64,000 nucleotides of DNA, from contig CM053330.1 in NCBI GenBank assembly GCA_028583605.1, positions 32,165,619 to 32,229,618 of the forward strand, written 5' to 3'. The stretch is from Dastarcus helophoroides. Lineage: Eukaryota; Arthropoda; Insecta; Coleoptera; Bothrideridae. A program made the position numbers and the translations under genes. Positions within the stretch are counted from its first letter, which is position 1. Every line of letters starts with the position of its first letter. The notes beneath the pieces were generated by a model. The model saw only the letters and a list, made by a program, of their open reading frames with translations, ran no database searches and had not been told where the DNA came from. Of the stretch, positions 1 through 12,720 are shown in pieces.

Positions 1-211
1 GGCCATAGTTTCTCTATGGACCAATAGGTGGTAGTACTAAGAGTCACACGTTTGACGTCTGTGAATTCTGTAGTACTTACTTGTCGGAACATTTGTTAGC
101 ATTCGAGTTTGATATACCAAACTGACGAGATCTAACAAGATCGAAACCGGTCTTTGGTTTCCAAACTTCGAATCTAATAAATGTTCACACCTATTAGTCT
201 GTGCATCAGAA
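1..211. other. Unassigned flank
   Basis: Mixed-composition sequence before the first AT array. No open frame, repeat end or RNA gene recognised. Confidence 0.4.
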
Positions 212-775
212 TTGAGATAAACGTCGAAATTTTGAGAAACAAGTTGTATTTCAGTTATAAACCATTCCAGGAAAAATTTCCCCGGAATTTTTGTCTTTTT
301 ACAAAATTTCTAAAAACGTCATTATAAAAATTTCCAGATAAATATTTTTGTCAAAATATCGATCAAATTTTGAAAAAAAAAGATAAATCTTTATAAACAA
401 GTCAAAATTTTTAGAAAATCAAAATTTAATAAAAAGTCGAAGTTTCCGAAAAAAACGAATTTTGAGAAATGGTAGAACTTCGAAAAATAAAACAATAAAT
501 TTTGAAATGAAAATTCCAAATTTCGACCAAAGTCGGATACTGATGAAAGAAATTAAATTTTAGGAAAAAATTTGAAATTTCGAAAGTAATTTATGAAAGA
601 AGACGAATTTTGAAAAACGAGTCGAAATTTCGAGAAAATGTCAATAGCTTAAAGGAGGACGAATTTTGTCGAAAGGAAATTTTTTGGGAAAAGTCTTCTC
701 AGTTAAATATAAATTTTCGTTTAACTGCAAGGGCTAGGGGGGGGGGTCAAGCGCCCCACGTTGCCCTGTTCTAGC
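212..775 (+). repeat. Type I AT-array element, copy 1
   Basis: The interior is degenerate GTCGAAATTTCGAGAAAA-like sequence, but both ends are recognisable. The head is TTGAGATAAACGTC followed by CGAAATTTTGAGAAAC; the tail is GC-rich, with CGCCCCAC, TTGCCCT and TAGCTAC at 750-775. The same head and tail recur at 43187-43760 and, inverted, at 47630-48118. All three are 490-575 bp long, so this is a discrete dispersed unit and not random low complexity. No coding capacity and no clear target-site duplication. Confidence 0.6.
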
Positions 776-779
776 TACA

Positions 780-2395
780 TCTATATGTACTTTATTATAA
801 AATTTCAATTACTTTAAAAATTCAGATTTTTTCAAATCACATTTTTTTTAAATTTTACTTATTTTTAAAATATTTGACTTTTGCAAAGTTTCGAATTTTT
901 CGTTAGATCCTTACTTTTCAGAATTACATTTTCTTAAATTAAACTAGAACGACTTTTAAAAAAGTTTGGTTTTTTGAAAATTTCATTTTTTCATAAAAAA
1001 AATTTGAAATTTTATTGAAAGGCATCTTTTAAAATTTTCCAATTATCTTGAAAATTTCGACTTTCCTTCTAAACACTTCGATATTTTTCAACGTTCAACA
1101 TTATTTGAAAATTTTGACTATTTTTCAAAATTTTGACCTTTTTTGAAAATCTTTACTTTGGTCAAAATTACAATTTATCTTTAAATGAACTTAGCGCGAC
1201 TTCACAAATTTCGCTTTTTTTAAAAATTAGATTTTTTTAAGTCTTCTTCAAAATTTTGTCTTCAAATGTTCTACTATTTTTTAGAATTTCCACATTTTTG
1301 AAAATCTTTTTATTGGAAAATTTGACTTTTTATGAAGATGTCGATATTTTTCCAAATTTTGGCTATTGAAATTTCGATTTAAAATTCGTTTGTTAAAATT
1401 CCGACTTTTTCAAAAAGTTAACATTGTTTGAAAATATCTTATTTTAAAAAATTTCGAATTTTTTCTTAATTAGTGCGACTCCAAAAATTTTCAAAATTCA
1501 ATATTTTCTCAAAACTTTGCCTTTGTTAAATTCGGACTTGTATAAAAAAAGCATTTTTACAAAATTTTATCAGACAATTTAAAAAAGTATTTTATGGACT
1601 TTAAAAAAAAAATGATTTTTTTATAAAAATTTCAACATTTCAAAATTAAGATTTTATTAAATTTCTAAAGTTACTAAAAATTTTAAGTTCTTTTTGAAAA
1701 TTTTGGCTATTTTTAAAATTTTGACATTTTTAATATTCGATTATTTTTCAAAATTCCAAAATTTTGTATTAAACCAAGTTTTCTTTTTATAAATTTTAGT
1801 TTTTTCCCAAAATTTGAGCTTTTTTGTTATTACATAATAAATAATTAAAGGAATTAGGCGTAGAAATACCATCAATTTAAAAAAAGTGTTAGAAAGTTTA
1901 AAGGCAAATTTTCGAGTTTTTTTTACATAATTTCGAGATTAACCTCGAAATACCAACTTTATTCACAAAATTCCAACAATAAAGTCAAAATTTCGACTTG
2001 AATCTCGAACTTCGACTTTAACCTAGAAATTGTGAAAAAAAGTCGAAATTTTGGTTAATAAAATTTTTAAAAATAACTAAACGCACCCTACCACCGTCTG
2101 CCAATATTGTATGCCTAACCTAATTTCGTGTATATTAATGGTCGAAATTTTGAGATTAAAGGCGAAATTTTGACTTTCATGTCGGAATTTCTGAGAAAAA
2201 AGTTGAAAATTTCGAAATTAAAGGCTAAATTTCGAGAAAAAAGTCGAAATTTCGAGATCAGAATCGAAATTTCATCTATAATCTCTGTTTTAAAATTTAG
2301 TCGAAATAAATTTATTTGAACAAATCCATTTCTCAGAGTTTCAATTAAACACGAAATTTAAAAAAAAAGTTAAAATAGAAAAGCAGGAAATATAT
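780..2395. repeat. Degenerate AT array (T-rich, then A-rich)
   Basis: From 780 to about 1850 the top strand is T-rich (TTTTGAAAATTTTGAC-like); beyond about 1900 it becomes mixed and then A-rich (GTCGAAATTTCGAG at 2225-2280). The switch at 776-780 falls just after the GC-rich tail of the type I copy. No coding frame above noise. Confidence 0.7.
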
Positions 2396-3122
2396 AGGGT
2401 CCTGCAACGGTGCATCTATAGGTCCTATAATAAAGAAGTTAGGAATTCCGTTCACATGCAGACCCTAACTGTGTACAAGGATGTATTTCAGGAAAATATG
2501 TTCACATGTACAGGGTTTATCCAAAAAGTATGAGCCGCTGAGGGTGAATTTTTTTAAATAGAATCCCCGTGTATTTTTTTACATTTTTGGGTTCCTTTCT
2601 GACAACTTTACATATTTTTAAGATATTGTTAAATTTGGTCAAATAGTTCCAGAGTAATAAATAAATAAGGGGAAAAAATATTCTGCAACATTTTCTTTAA
2701 AAATTCATTAAAAATACAAAAACGCCTTAAAATCAAAACTACGCTTAGGTGTTTACTGTAGTGGGTCTCTAATTACTTTGCTATAAATATCTTAAGTCTA
2801 AATTGTAGAGGATGTCCAAAATTCAATGCCAAATTAGCTAAAATATCAAGCAATTTTTCTTCTTTTTTCAAATGGAACACCGTGTATATATTTTTTCTAT
2901 GAGATACAGAATTAAAAATGAACATTTTTTTGTACCTACAATTATTTCGAAATTTTTAACGGTTAAGCAGATATTCGTCGGATTATTACCTATGGCTCTT
3001 TCGACACTAAGATACAAGACAAAGAATCAAAGATGGCTTTGATAAAAATTAACTACCTTTAATTATGTTGGAATTCTTTATTATAGGATCTACAGATGCC
3101 CGACGCACTGTTGTAGGACCCT
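2396..3122. mobile_element. Non-autonomous TIR element, copy 1
   Basis: The ends are inverted repeats of about 45 bp. The left end begins AGGGTCCTGCAAC and contains CCTATAATAAAG; the right end, read in reverse, is AGGGTCCTACAAC with the same CCTATAATAAAG block. The interior (727 bp in all) has no transposase frame and contains degraded ACAGGGT-type motifs seen in other elements here. A partial second copy lies at 46982-47500. A target-site duplication is not clear; TA-rich flanks would suit a TA-targeting superfamily. Confidence 0.65.
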
Positions 3123-3129
3123 GATATAA

Positions 3130-4869
3130 GTGGAATTTTAAAAAGTATCATTTTCAACTTTAAATGAAAAATGTTATGCAAAACTTTGAAAAGATAAAAA
3201 AGAGAAAATATCCATATTTTAAACAAAAGCTAAAAGTCATTTACAAGAATTCAGTTCCAACACGAAATTTCAAGAAAAACGTCCAAATTTAAAGTTTAAA
3301 TTCGAAATTTCGAGAAAGAAGTTCAAACCTTGAGATGAAGGGCAAGATTTTGAGATCAAAAGTCAAAATTTCTAAAAGAAAATCTAGATTTCGAGTTTTA
3401 TATCGAAGTTTTAGAGAAAAATATTAAGGTTCAAGTTTGAATTCAACATTTTCAGAAGAAACTCTCCTAAGAAATTCTTAAAATTTCCGTCTTATTCTCG
3501 AATTTTAGGAATAAAGTAAAAAATTCGATGAAATGGCTAAGATGTCAAATTAAAATTTTTGTGAAAGGTTTTTCTTTAATAAAACGCACTTTTTTTCTCG
3601 AAATTTCGACTTTAACCTTAAAATGTTAAACCTAACCACTGCATTTTGAGAAATAAGTTTAAATGTCCAGAGAAGCTTAAAATTGATAGAAACAAATTTT
3701 AAGTTAACGAGAAATTATGAGAAAAATTCGAACATTTTAAGATAAACTAGAAATTTATAATTTAGTTTTACTATAAACTTTCGAGTTTTGTAAATGTCAA
3801 GTTTAAACTTAAAACTTCCATAAGTTTTCGAAAATTTCGAGATTAAAATCAAAATTTTGTTAAATAAATAATGTTTTTATTTTAATACAAACTTTTTAAG
3901 AAACTTGAATTTTTTCAAGGTTTTGGTTAAAACCGATTTTTTTTATAATTTGGAAGTTTACCCACGCTATTAGTAGCTTCAAATTTTTAAAATCGAAAAT
4001 ACTAGAATTTTTTAAAATCTTTGGTTTTTGTTCAAACTTCGACTTCTCTGTCAAAATGTTTAGTTTGAAATTTAAATTTTTACTTTTTTTTCTAAAATTC
4101 CAACTTTAGAATCCAAATATCGACTTTATTTCGACTTTAATTTCAAACTGTCGAGTTTTCTCGAAATTATGAGTTCGAGGCTAAAAGTTCGAAAAAAAGG
4201 ATGAAAACAAAATTTCATTTTAATCAGAACATTTTAACTTTAATCGGTAAATTTCATTACTTACGAGATTTGACTTTAAAAGTTTTGGTAAAAAAAACTT
4301 AAAAGTTTATGAAACATTATTATCAATTTCTGAATTTAAAAATGTTGACTCGTTATGATAAAATTTGGAATCCTCAACATTTGTTTAAAAATTCAAAGAA
4401 AAATGGAAATCTCATTAGTTATTAAATATTAATCTTTGACAAACTTTTTTCACCTTCAATCAAAATTTGACCATTTAAAAAACGATGATAGTTTTCTCTT
4501 TAAATTAAGACTATTTTTATCTTAATAAAATTGAAATTTCAGATTTGAACTTGAATGCTTTAGAACATAATAAAATTTCAAAAATAACTTCGAAAGGTTT
4601 GCTCCAAATTTCCTGAAAACTTGAAAATGTCTAAAAGGAATTCGAAATTTTAATAAAAGATAGTAAAGAAAAATTTAACTTTTTTTCGAAATTTTTACAT
4701 TTTTCTTAAATTTTATATTTAAATTGCAATTTTTTTTCTAAAATTTTGACCTAAACATGAAATGTAGCCTTTTTGTAAAAATTATGACTTTTTTGATATT
4801 TACGCAATAATCCCTAAATTCGAATGTTTAAAAGACTAATAATTACTAGAAATATTTGAAATCTTGAGA
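3130..4869. repeat. Type II AT-array element, short copy
   Basis: From about 3381 to 4660 this aligns by eye with 9236-12480. Shared landmarks are AATCTAGATTTCGAGTTTT-like sequence at 3381, TTTTACTATAAACTTTCGAG near 3766 and GAATCCTCAACATTTG near 4368. Between the shared ends this copy has only about 300 bp of array, against about 2.3 kb in the other. No gene recognised. Confidence 0.6.
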
Positions 4870-4870
4870 A

Positions 4871-5660
4871 ATCTACTCTAAAATTCGCAACTGTTCTCAT
4901 GGTACATCCTGATCAAAATAATTTTGGGCCAAAATGCTGGATATTAGGTAGTTCGCCAGTATTTCGGTTGTTTTCACACGAAACATTCTCTTCTTGAAGA
5001 ATAACAGGTAAGACCATATGATGTCAAAAAGTTAGGTATTTGGTGGTTTATCTAACAGTTGTCTCTAAAATTTCTAAATTGAGCTAAACGTTGGGCATTT
5101 AGTGGTTCATCGGTATTTCAATTGTTAACGAAAACTTCTCTAAAGTTCAGAAATGTGGTCTTGGAGATCCGTAAATAACCTAGTGTTAGGTTGAAAAGTT
5201 TTTTTTTTTTGTTGTTCATCAGTATTCTGATTGTTTTCCCATGAAATCTACTCTAAAATTCGTAAATATCCTCATGGTGCATCCTGATCACAATAATGTT
5301 GGGTCAAAATGTTGGACATTTGGTAGCTCATCAGTATTTCAGTTGTTTTGCCACGAAACATTCTCTTCTTGGAAAATCATAGGCAAAATAATAATGTGTC
5401 AAAAATTTGGGTATTTGATGGTGCATTTGGCACTTGTTCGCCCAAAAAAACCTAAAATTAGCAAATATTTTGAGCCAACTTTTGCTTGCTTGGTACTTCA
5501 TCACTATTTCAATTGCGAAACATTTTCTAAAATTCATAAATGTGCTCTTAGTGATCTATAGGTAAAACAAAATGATGTTGAAAAGTTACTTATTTGGTGG
5601 TTCATCACTATTGCAGTTGTTTTCCCATGAAATATTTTCTTCAATTCGCAAATGTGCTCA
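4871..5660. repeat. 375-bp tandem repeat, two units plus a partial
   Basis: ATCTACTCTAAAATTCG starts units at 4871 and 5246 (period 375 bp); a diverged third start is at 5632. Each unit contains two or three internal copies of a smaller motif (TTCATCAGTATTTCAGTTGTTTTCCC-like at 4951, 5105, 5213, 5327, 5495 and 5600). An open frame of 106 codons crosses the second unit but resembles no known protein and is probably chance. Confidence 0.75.
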
Positions 5661-6074
5661 TGGTGTTTCCTTATCTTTGCAAAATTTTAAAATTGTTATT
5701 GTCTTTTCTTGAAAATTTTACTTTAAATTCAGATGTAGACGTTTTTTTAGAAATATTAACTCCGGTTTATATATTACTTTTCTAAACATTTTATGTTTAA
5801 ACTTAAAAAGTGTTAACATTTTTTCTAAATAAACTTAAAATTTTGAAATCTAAAATTTTTAATTTTAGATTCTATTTATTTTAAAAGTTAGAGAAACAAG
5901 TTTACAGTTTCTACATTTACTAAAATTTACTCGAAATTTCAACCTAAATCGAAATTTTAAATTTTAATTTGAATTTTTTTCTTAAATTTAATATTCTTTA
6001 TTGAAATTTGGATTTTGTTCCGAGATAACCCGAAATATTTTCTTTCTTTTAAATAAAAAATTAAAATGAGTCAC
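5661..6074. other. AT-rich spacer
   Basis: Low-complexity AT sequence related to the arrays. No gene seen. Confidence 0.5.
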
Positions 6075-6400
6075 TCGGAGTTGAACTAAAAACCGGAAAA
6101 AACCCCTATTTTTGTCGGAGCGAATAATTTTTTTTCCGGAACGAAAACCGAAAACCGGAACGAAAATAATAACGGTTCGAAGCCCTGGAAAAAAAATCGA
6201 TGTTCAAACATCGATGCTGTTTTGAAGGATGTTGCATCTCTACGGGTAGTAGGTCGCGGGTTCAAACCTGCTGCCGAACACACATATTTTAATTCTGTTA
6301 CACGTCTTACAGCCACATAATACTAATAACATGCATGATGGTAACGAACATTAGAACATTAGCGTGATGGTCACGACAACTATAAACTTGCAAGATATGA
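6075..6400 (+). repeat. CCGGAACG simple repeat and SINE-like remnant
   Basis: 6092-6180 carries a degenerate CCGGAACGAAAACCGAAA repeat. 6250-6275 holds GGGTTCAAACCTG, similar to a pol III B box. The sequence after it (TTACACGTCTTACAG, then TTAGCGTGATGGTCACGAC near 6360-6378) resembles the tail of the tRNA-like element at 35640. I read it as a 5'-truncated tRNA-derived SINE; no A box is visible. Confidence 0.4.
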
Positions 6401-7795
6401 TTCAAGTGTGCAGAAATCATTAGTGACTGTCCCAATAATTCAGAAACGCCCCGCATTTGCTCATTCGAAAGCCGAACGAAATAAAATAATTCCCAAAACT
6501 AATAACAGACAGACTATATTTCAACCTAATGTTACCAACATAAAAAAAATGAGACTAAAACTTACCTCTTATAGTACTTGGCATCGTAGCATATCACGTC
6601 CCGTTGAAGGAAGTCTCTACACTATCGTATTAAATAAAAAAAAGCAACGTGGAAATAAATTAATTTATAAATAACGCAGGTACCACAATTAAAAATTAAA
6701 ACAGAACCCGGATTAATCAAAATCAAGTAAAATGTGTTATAGATCACATATGTTCACTGTCACTCTTTTTTCTTTTTAAATGTTCCGAAAATTTGATACA
6801 GCATCTTCTGCATTTTTCAGTTTTCACGCGGTGCAAGGTCCATTTCGATGCGAAAATCTGCAAAAAAAGAAATCGTTTCAATTTCAAATTATGACTAAGA
6901 ATGAGCAAGAAACGAGTGCAATGACTCTCCCTATAACTAGATGACATCTGCAATTCTCGTTTTGTTTAACATTAGTGCAGGTCCGTGTCTGGTCGTAAAA
7001 TATTTTGTTGAATATACGACATGCAATTTTTTATTGTGTAAATGTCTTCAACGAGTTGGCTTTTAACGAACTTTTCGGTAACTGTCTGTTTCCCAAATCA
7101 ATCTACTTTTCTCTAATAATTCAGAACTTTTTTATGGAATATCTTGAAATATCTGGATTCTAGGATACTTTTACAAACTTTCAGTTTAAGGTGGAATTTT
7201 TAAAACAAAATCGATATTTTAAGAAGAAAATTGTAAATCCGAATTTAAATCAGGAATGAGCAAGATGCGGCCCTCCAACATTTTTTGTGCGGCCCACCTA
7301 AGCTGTACTGCTTTATATAAAAATTTTCGAAAAGAAAATGTCAAATAATTTGACGAAAAAAAAAACTAACCACTTCAAAGAAACATATGTTGTCAAAAAA
7401 CACGAAACATTTTCCATGCTTGAGAAAACAAACTCCTTCAGATAGAAGTAAATATGGCCAAGAAATTCAAAACTTAATAAACCAATTTAAATTGAGATTT
7501 AACGTATTTCGATCGAAAGAAATTGCTCATAAATTTCGTTTCTTAGTCATTTAATATAGGACTCAGAAATAGTTCCAAATAGGCACAAATGGAATTAATA
7601 GATTTACAAAATAACACCAATTAGAGGATCAAATTTCACAATAATTATATTCAAAAATTGTAGTAAAATAACCTACATGATTAGTCAAGTATGCAATGCA
7701 AATCGTGAAATATTTTGGGCAGGAGCATAGGCAGGATTTTTTTCCAGGAAGGGGCAACAATCATTCTGAAAAATTCATGGACAAAAAAGAAAACC
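6401..7795. other. Intergenic, no gene recognised
   Basis: Mixed-composition DNA. The open frames at 6408-6674 (+) and 6744-6953 (-) have no recognisable domain. At 7258-7310 the pair GATGCGGCCCTCC and GTGCGGCCCACC resembles the GC-rich ends of hAT-type elements but no partner end was found. At 7730-7760 a CAGGATTTTTTCCAGG...GGGGCAA block resembles another transposon end, leading into the type III array. Confidence 0.35.
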
Positions 7796-7799
7796 CTCT

Positions 7800-8990
7800 A
7801 GCTGAGGAATGTGTATTTTTACTAAAAAGTACAAAACTGGGGAAATCGCATTTTCAAATTAAAGTCGAAATTTCGAAAAAAGCCCAAAGTTCAGAAAAAA
7901 ACATTTCAAAGAATTTTAAGAAATGTCGAAATTTCGAAGAAGTGGAAATGCAAAAAAGGCGAAATTTCCAAAAGTCAATTTTTGTTAAAAAGGAGGAAAT
8001 TTCCTGAACAAATCAAATTCAGGTAAAAAAATTGCAACTTTTAAAAATATTCTCTCAGAATTTTTATTTTATATCAATTTTGCCATATTGAAAGTTTTCA
8101 AGAAATCTTTTTCTCAAAATTTCCTAAAAATAATGTTCTCAGATTTTTAGATTTCTATTAAAATTTCGATCCAATTTTTAAAAAATAAGCGAATTTTGTG
8201 AAAAAATCTAAATTTTCAGAAAAAATTTAATTTTAAATGGAAATATCCGGAAACAGATAATATCGAGTTTTGAGATAAAAGCCAAAATTTGGAAAATAAG
8301 ATGTATTTCGGACAAGTTGAAATTACCGGGAATCAAATTTAAAAAAAATCAGAAAAAACCAAGACTTTGAAAAAAATCAAAGTATTTGAAAATGGCGTTG
8401 CAATTTCCAGAAAAATATCGAAATTTCTCGAAAATATTTCAAATTTCCAAAAGAAAGTTTAATTTTAAGAGAGAAATTGGAAAAGTTAAAATTTTCAATA
8501 AATCATATTAAAAATAAAACCTAATCATTCTCAAAAAAATATTTATAATTCGAAAAACTCAAAATTTTTAAGGTTTTTTTTGTGAAAAGGATGCAATTTT
8601 TACAAAAAGTCGAATTTTGAGAAAGAAAATCGTAATTTTCAAAATAATTGTTCTAAAATTTATAATTCAGTAAAGATGTCTAATTTACAAGAAATGTTTA
8701 GTCTAGAAATTCCCAAAAATATTTTTCGCAACATTTTCATTAACATTTCGATCTAATTTAGAGGGAAAAGTGAACATTTTTAGAACCATAAAACCATTTG
8801 CGCTTAAAAGTCGTAATTTGATGAAAAGGACAAATATTCAGAAAAGTGATAAAATTTGGAAATAAATAAATCATTTTTAAAAAGAGCCCAAAAATTAGGA
8901 TTTTGAAAATTAAATTCGAAATTTCAAAAAAAGATAAATCTTGAGATAAATTTTGAGACAAATTTTAGGTAGACTATTTTAAAACATTCA
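7800..8990 (+). repeat. Type III AT-array element, plus copy
   Basis: A-rich array that aligns by eye with the reverse complement of 48900-50160. Shared landmarks: AATCATATTAAAAATAAAACC near 8505, TTTCGATCTAATTTAGAGGG near 8745 and AACATTTTTAGAACCATAAA near 8772. The open frame at 7696-8007 is just array sequence. Confidence 0.6.
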
Positions 8991-9062
8991 GAATTAAAAA
9001 AAAAGACTTTACCAAGAAAAAGAACAAATATATACTCTATTCATACTTTATACATAGAGACG

Positions 9063-9208
9063 TAGATACAGTATCTCTCTGAAGATGATAGCTTGGCTAT
9101 TGAAATGCGTTAAAGCAACATCTGTTGTGTTTTTTAATCTTTCTTGGTTTCAGAGGAGAATATTTGTATTTCAATTTTTGAAAATAACCAAGGACTAGTC
9201 CGTTCCAC
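9063..9208 (+). mobile_element. Penelope-like repeat P1 with hammerhead-like core
   Basis: CTGAAGA at 9079-9085 is followed by GATAGC-TTG-GCTATT, then GAAA, TGCGTT. The rest is the family tail: a pyrimidine tract ending TTTCTTGGTTTCAG, then GTATTTCAATTTTTGAAAA and AACCAAGGACTAGTCC. Two core-flanking bases differ from the consensus (GAAAT for GAAAC, AAAGC for AGAGC), so this copy is probably inactive. It sits at the boundary between type III and type II arrays. Confidence 0.5.
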
Positions 9209-9235
9209 TAAAAAACACTCAAAATCCATAAAAAA

Positions 9236-12200
9236 GTCTAGATTTCGAGTTTTACATCGAAAATTTGGAAAAAATATCAAGGTTCAAGTTTAAATCCACA
9301 ATTTTCAGAAGAAACTCGCCTAGGAAAGTCTTAAAATTTTGGCCTTATTCTGGAATTTTGAGATTAAAATAAAAAATTCGATTAAATGATTAAAATTTCA
9401 AGTTAACATTTTTTTGAAACCTTATACTTTAATAAATCAAACATTTTGGAAATTTTGACTTTTCTTCCTCGAAATTTCACCTTTAACCTTAAACCAACTC
9501 TTTTTGAGAAAAGTTTAAAAGTTTAAAAATGAATTTCAAATTTACGAAAACTTGTGAGAAAAATTCAAACATTTCAGGAAAAAATAGAAATTCATAGTTT
9601 TTTTACTATAAACTTTCAAGTTTAAAGTCAGAATTTTTGATTTTCCTGTAATAAATAACGTTTTTATTTCGATACAAAATTTCCGAGAAACCTTTTTTTT
9701 TCGAAGTTTTGGGTTAAAACAAAATATTTTTCAAAATTTTGACATTTTTTTGACAATGTTCTAAATTAAGAATTTTTCTCGAAATTTTAACTTTTTGTAA
9801 ATTTGGACCCTGAAAAATTGTTTCTTTTTAATGTTTTGACCATTTTGCGACCTTTCCTAGAAATTCTGACTGAAAGTTTTGATCTCTTTTGAATTATTCT
9901 ATTTTTCAAATTTTTTATTTTTTAAAAATATTTCTTCTTTTTGCAAATCTTTTCTAAATTTCGAATTTTTTGAAGAATTTCGCTTCCTTAAAAGTTTTGA
10001 ATGTTTTTAAAAATCATGTCTTTCGTGAAAATTTGGATTTTTTTTTCATAAATTTTGACCTTTTTGAAATTTCTAGGTTTTTAAAACTTAAAATTTTTTA
10101 AAATCGTGTTTTTTTCTCGAAAACCTAACTGATTTTAAAAATACCCTTTTTGAAAATTTCGACCATTTCCTCTCCATTTAACGTTTTGGAAAGTTCGATT
10201 TTTTTAAAAACTGACTGCTTTTTTGACAACTTTCTAAATTTAGAGTTTTTCTCAAAATTTTAACTTTTTTGTGAATTTGAATTCTAAAAATTTAACTTTT
10301 TTCAAAATTTCAATTTTCTTTCCTGAAAATTTTGACTAGTTTTGTAAAATTTTCAACTGTTTTTAAAATTTGACTTTTTCAAAATTTTTGATAATTTCGA
10401 ATTTTCAAAGTTTCGATTTTTTCGAAGATTTAGGTTTTTTGAAAATCTTGAATTTTTTAAAGATTTCGTTATATTTTTAAAACTTCCGTTGTTTAAACAT
10501 TTTTGACTTTTATCAAAAATGTCAAGTTTCTTGTAAGCTGTCCTTGTTTAGAAATTTCGACTTTTTGTGAAGTTTTGAACTTTTTCAAAATTTCACTTTT
10601 TTTGAAATTTAAAATTTTTCGAAGATTTCGGTTAATCTTAATTTTTTTTAATTCTTAACCTTTATTTTTCAAAAATGCACCATTTGGATTTTTTTAAAAG
10701 TTCAATTCTTGTTTAAATGGCGAATTATTTTTTATATCGACTCTTTTTGAAATTTTTGAACATTCCTTGAATTTTCCTAAAAATGTTATCGTTTTTAGAC
10801 ATTTTTCGAAGTGGTGACATATTTTTTGAGTATCTAAGCTTATTTGAAAACTTCGAGAATTTCGAAAATATTCTAAAATTTTCATTTTTTTCTGGTAAAA
10901 TTTGCAATTAAAATTTTCGACCATTTTCAAAATGTCAACTATCCAAAATTTTGGTCTTTTCGAAAATTTTAGCTTTTTAAAGTATCGTAACTTTAAAATT
11001 TTCAAATTTTTGAAATTGTTGATTTCTTCAAAAATTTTGAAATTTTTTAATCTTTGAAGTTTTTTGAAAATCTTGACTTCTTTTAAAAATTGAAACCTTT
11101 TATGAAAATTTTGACATTTTTCAAAATCCCAATATTTTTCAAATTTTCGACTTTGTTGGAAAATTGTTGCTTTAATATTTAGGAAATTTTCAAATTTAAA
11201 CTTTTTTTGAAAATAACCAGTTTCTCTTTAATATGTTCGCCTTTTTGCAAAATTTTAACTTTCTCTAGAAATTTCGATTCTAAAGTTTTGATTTTTCTAA
11301 AAATTTTCACATTTTTAAAAATTTCTTATATTTTTTAAAATTTCGACTATTTCGAAAATTTGGAACTTATTGAAAATTTTGTCTTGTTTCTACTTTTTTC
11401 AAATTTCGACTTTGTCGAAATTTCGACTTTAAACTCAAAATTCCTAAATTAAAGTTGAAATTTCGACCTAATCTCAAAATCTCGACTTTAAACTCGAAAT
11501 TTCGACTTTTTTCTCACAAATTCGACTTTAATCTTGAAATTTGCAATTAAAATTTTCGACCATTTTCAAAATGTCAACGATCCAAAATTTTGGTCTTTTC
11601 GAAAATCTGAACTTTTCAAAGTTTTGTAACTTTGAAATTTTCAAATTTTACAAATTGTTGCTTTCTTCAAAATTTTTAAATTTTTTTAATCATTGAAGTT
11701 TTTTGAAAATTTTGACTTTTTTCGAAAATTGTAACTTTCTATGAAAATTTTGACATTTTTCTAAATCCCAATATTTTTCAAATTTTCAATTTTGTTGGAA
11801 AATTATGGCTTTAATATTTACGAAATTTTCAAATTTTAACTTTTTTTGAAAATAACGAGTTTCTCTTTAATATATTCGCCTTTTTGCAAATTTTAACTTT
11901 CTCTAGAAATTTTGATGCTAAAATTTTGATTTTGATTGACCTTCTAAGGTCGGAATGTTTTCACCTTAATCGAAATATTTTAACTTTAATAGATACATTT
12001 TTGTCTTCATTATTTACGTGATTTTACTTTAATCACGAAATTTCAAATATAAACTCGATATTTTAGCTTGCATATCCAATTTTTGACTTTAATCAACACA
12101 TTTCGAGAAAAAAGTTTTTGTAAAAAAACTTGAAAGTTTATCAAAAATTATTATTAATTAAAAGTGCTAACTCGGAATTTCGATGAAATTTGGAATTCTC

Positions 12201-12720
12201 AACATTTGGTTAAAAAATCAAGTTTACTAGAAAAATGAAAATCTGATTGGTTATTAAAGGTTAAACTTTGACAAACGTTTTTCCCTTTCAATCAAAATTT
12301 AGACTGTTAAAAAAAATGTTGATAATTTTTAAATTTAGGCTATTTTAATGTCAAAAAAAATTTAAATTTCCAATTTGAACTTTGGATCTTCAGAATATAC
12401 TAAACTGTCGAAAATAACCTGAAAATGTCTTCTTTAAATTTTCTGAAAACTTCAAATTGTTAAAAAAGAATTAATTCAAAATTTTGATACAGTTTTTGTT
12501 AATATATTTGTTCTTTTTTTGAAATTTTCGCAATTGTCTTAAAATTTCATACATAAAATGCATTGTGTTTTTTTTTAATTTCGATTTGGAATACGAAATG
12601 TAGTCTTTTTCCAAAAATTATCATTTTTTTTTTATGTTGACGCCTATATCTCCAAATTCGAACACGTTAGACCATTTACTCAGATTTACTGGAAAAAATT
12701 GAAATCTTGAGAAATTTATA
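9236..12720. repeat. Type II AT-array element, expanded copy
   Basis: Outer parts (9236-9725 and about 11940-12480) match 3381-3950 and 4210-4660. Between them lies about 2.2 kb of T-rich array (TTTTGAAAATTTTGAC-like), against about 0.3 kb in the short copy. The open frames at 10694-11005 (-) and 10725-10907 (-) are array sequence and not genes. Confidence 0.6.
10902..11935. repeat. About 390-bp segment repeated at 639-bp offset
   Basis: 10902-11300 and 11541-11935 begin alike (GCAATTAAAATTTTCGACC) and stay aligned through GACATTTTTC, AAATCCCAATATTTTTC, GGCTTTAATATTTA and TTTCTCTTTAATAT to ACTTTCTCTAGAAATTT. This is a local segmental duplication inside the expanded type II array. Confidence 0.75.

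Noticed and set aside
4871..5660. Protein-coding gene in the 375-bp repeats
   Set aside because: The open frame exists in only one unit and is not kept in the other.
9236..12720. CRISPR array or regulated operator array
   Set aside because: Repeats are degenerate, without regular spacers, and the context is eukaryotic.
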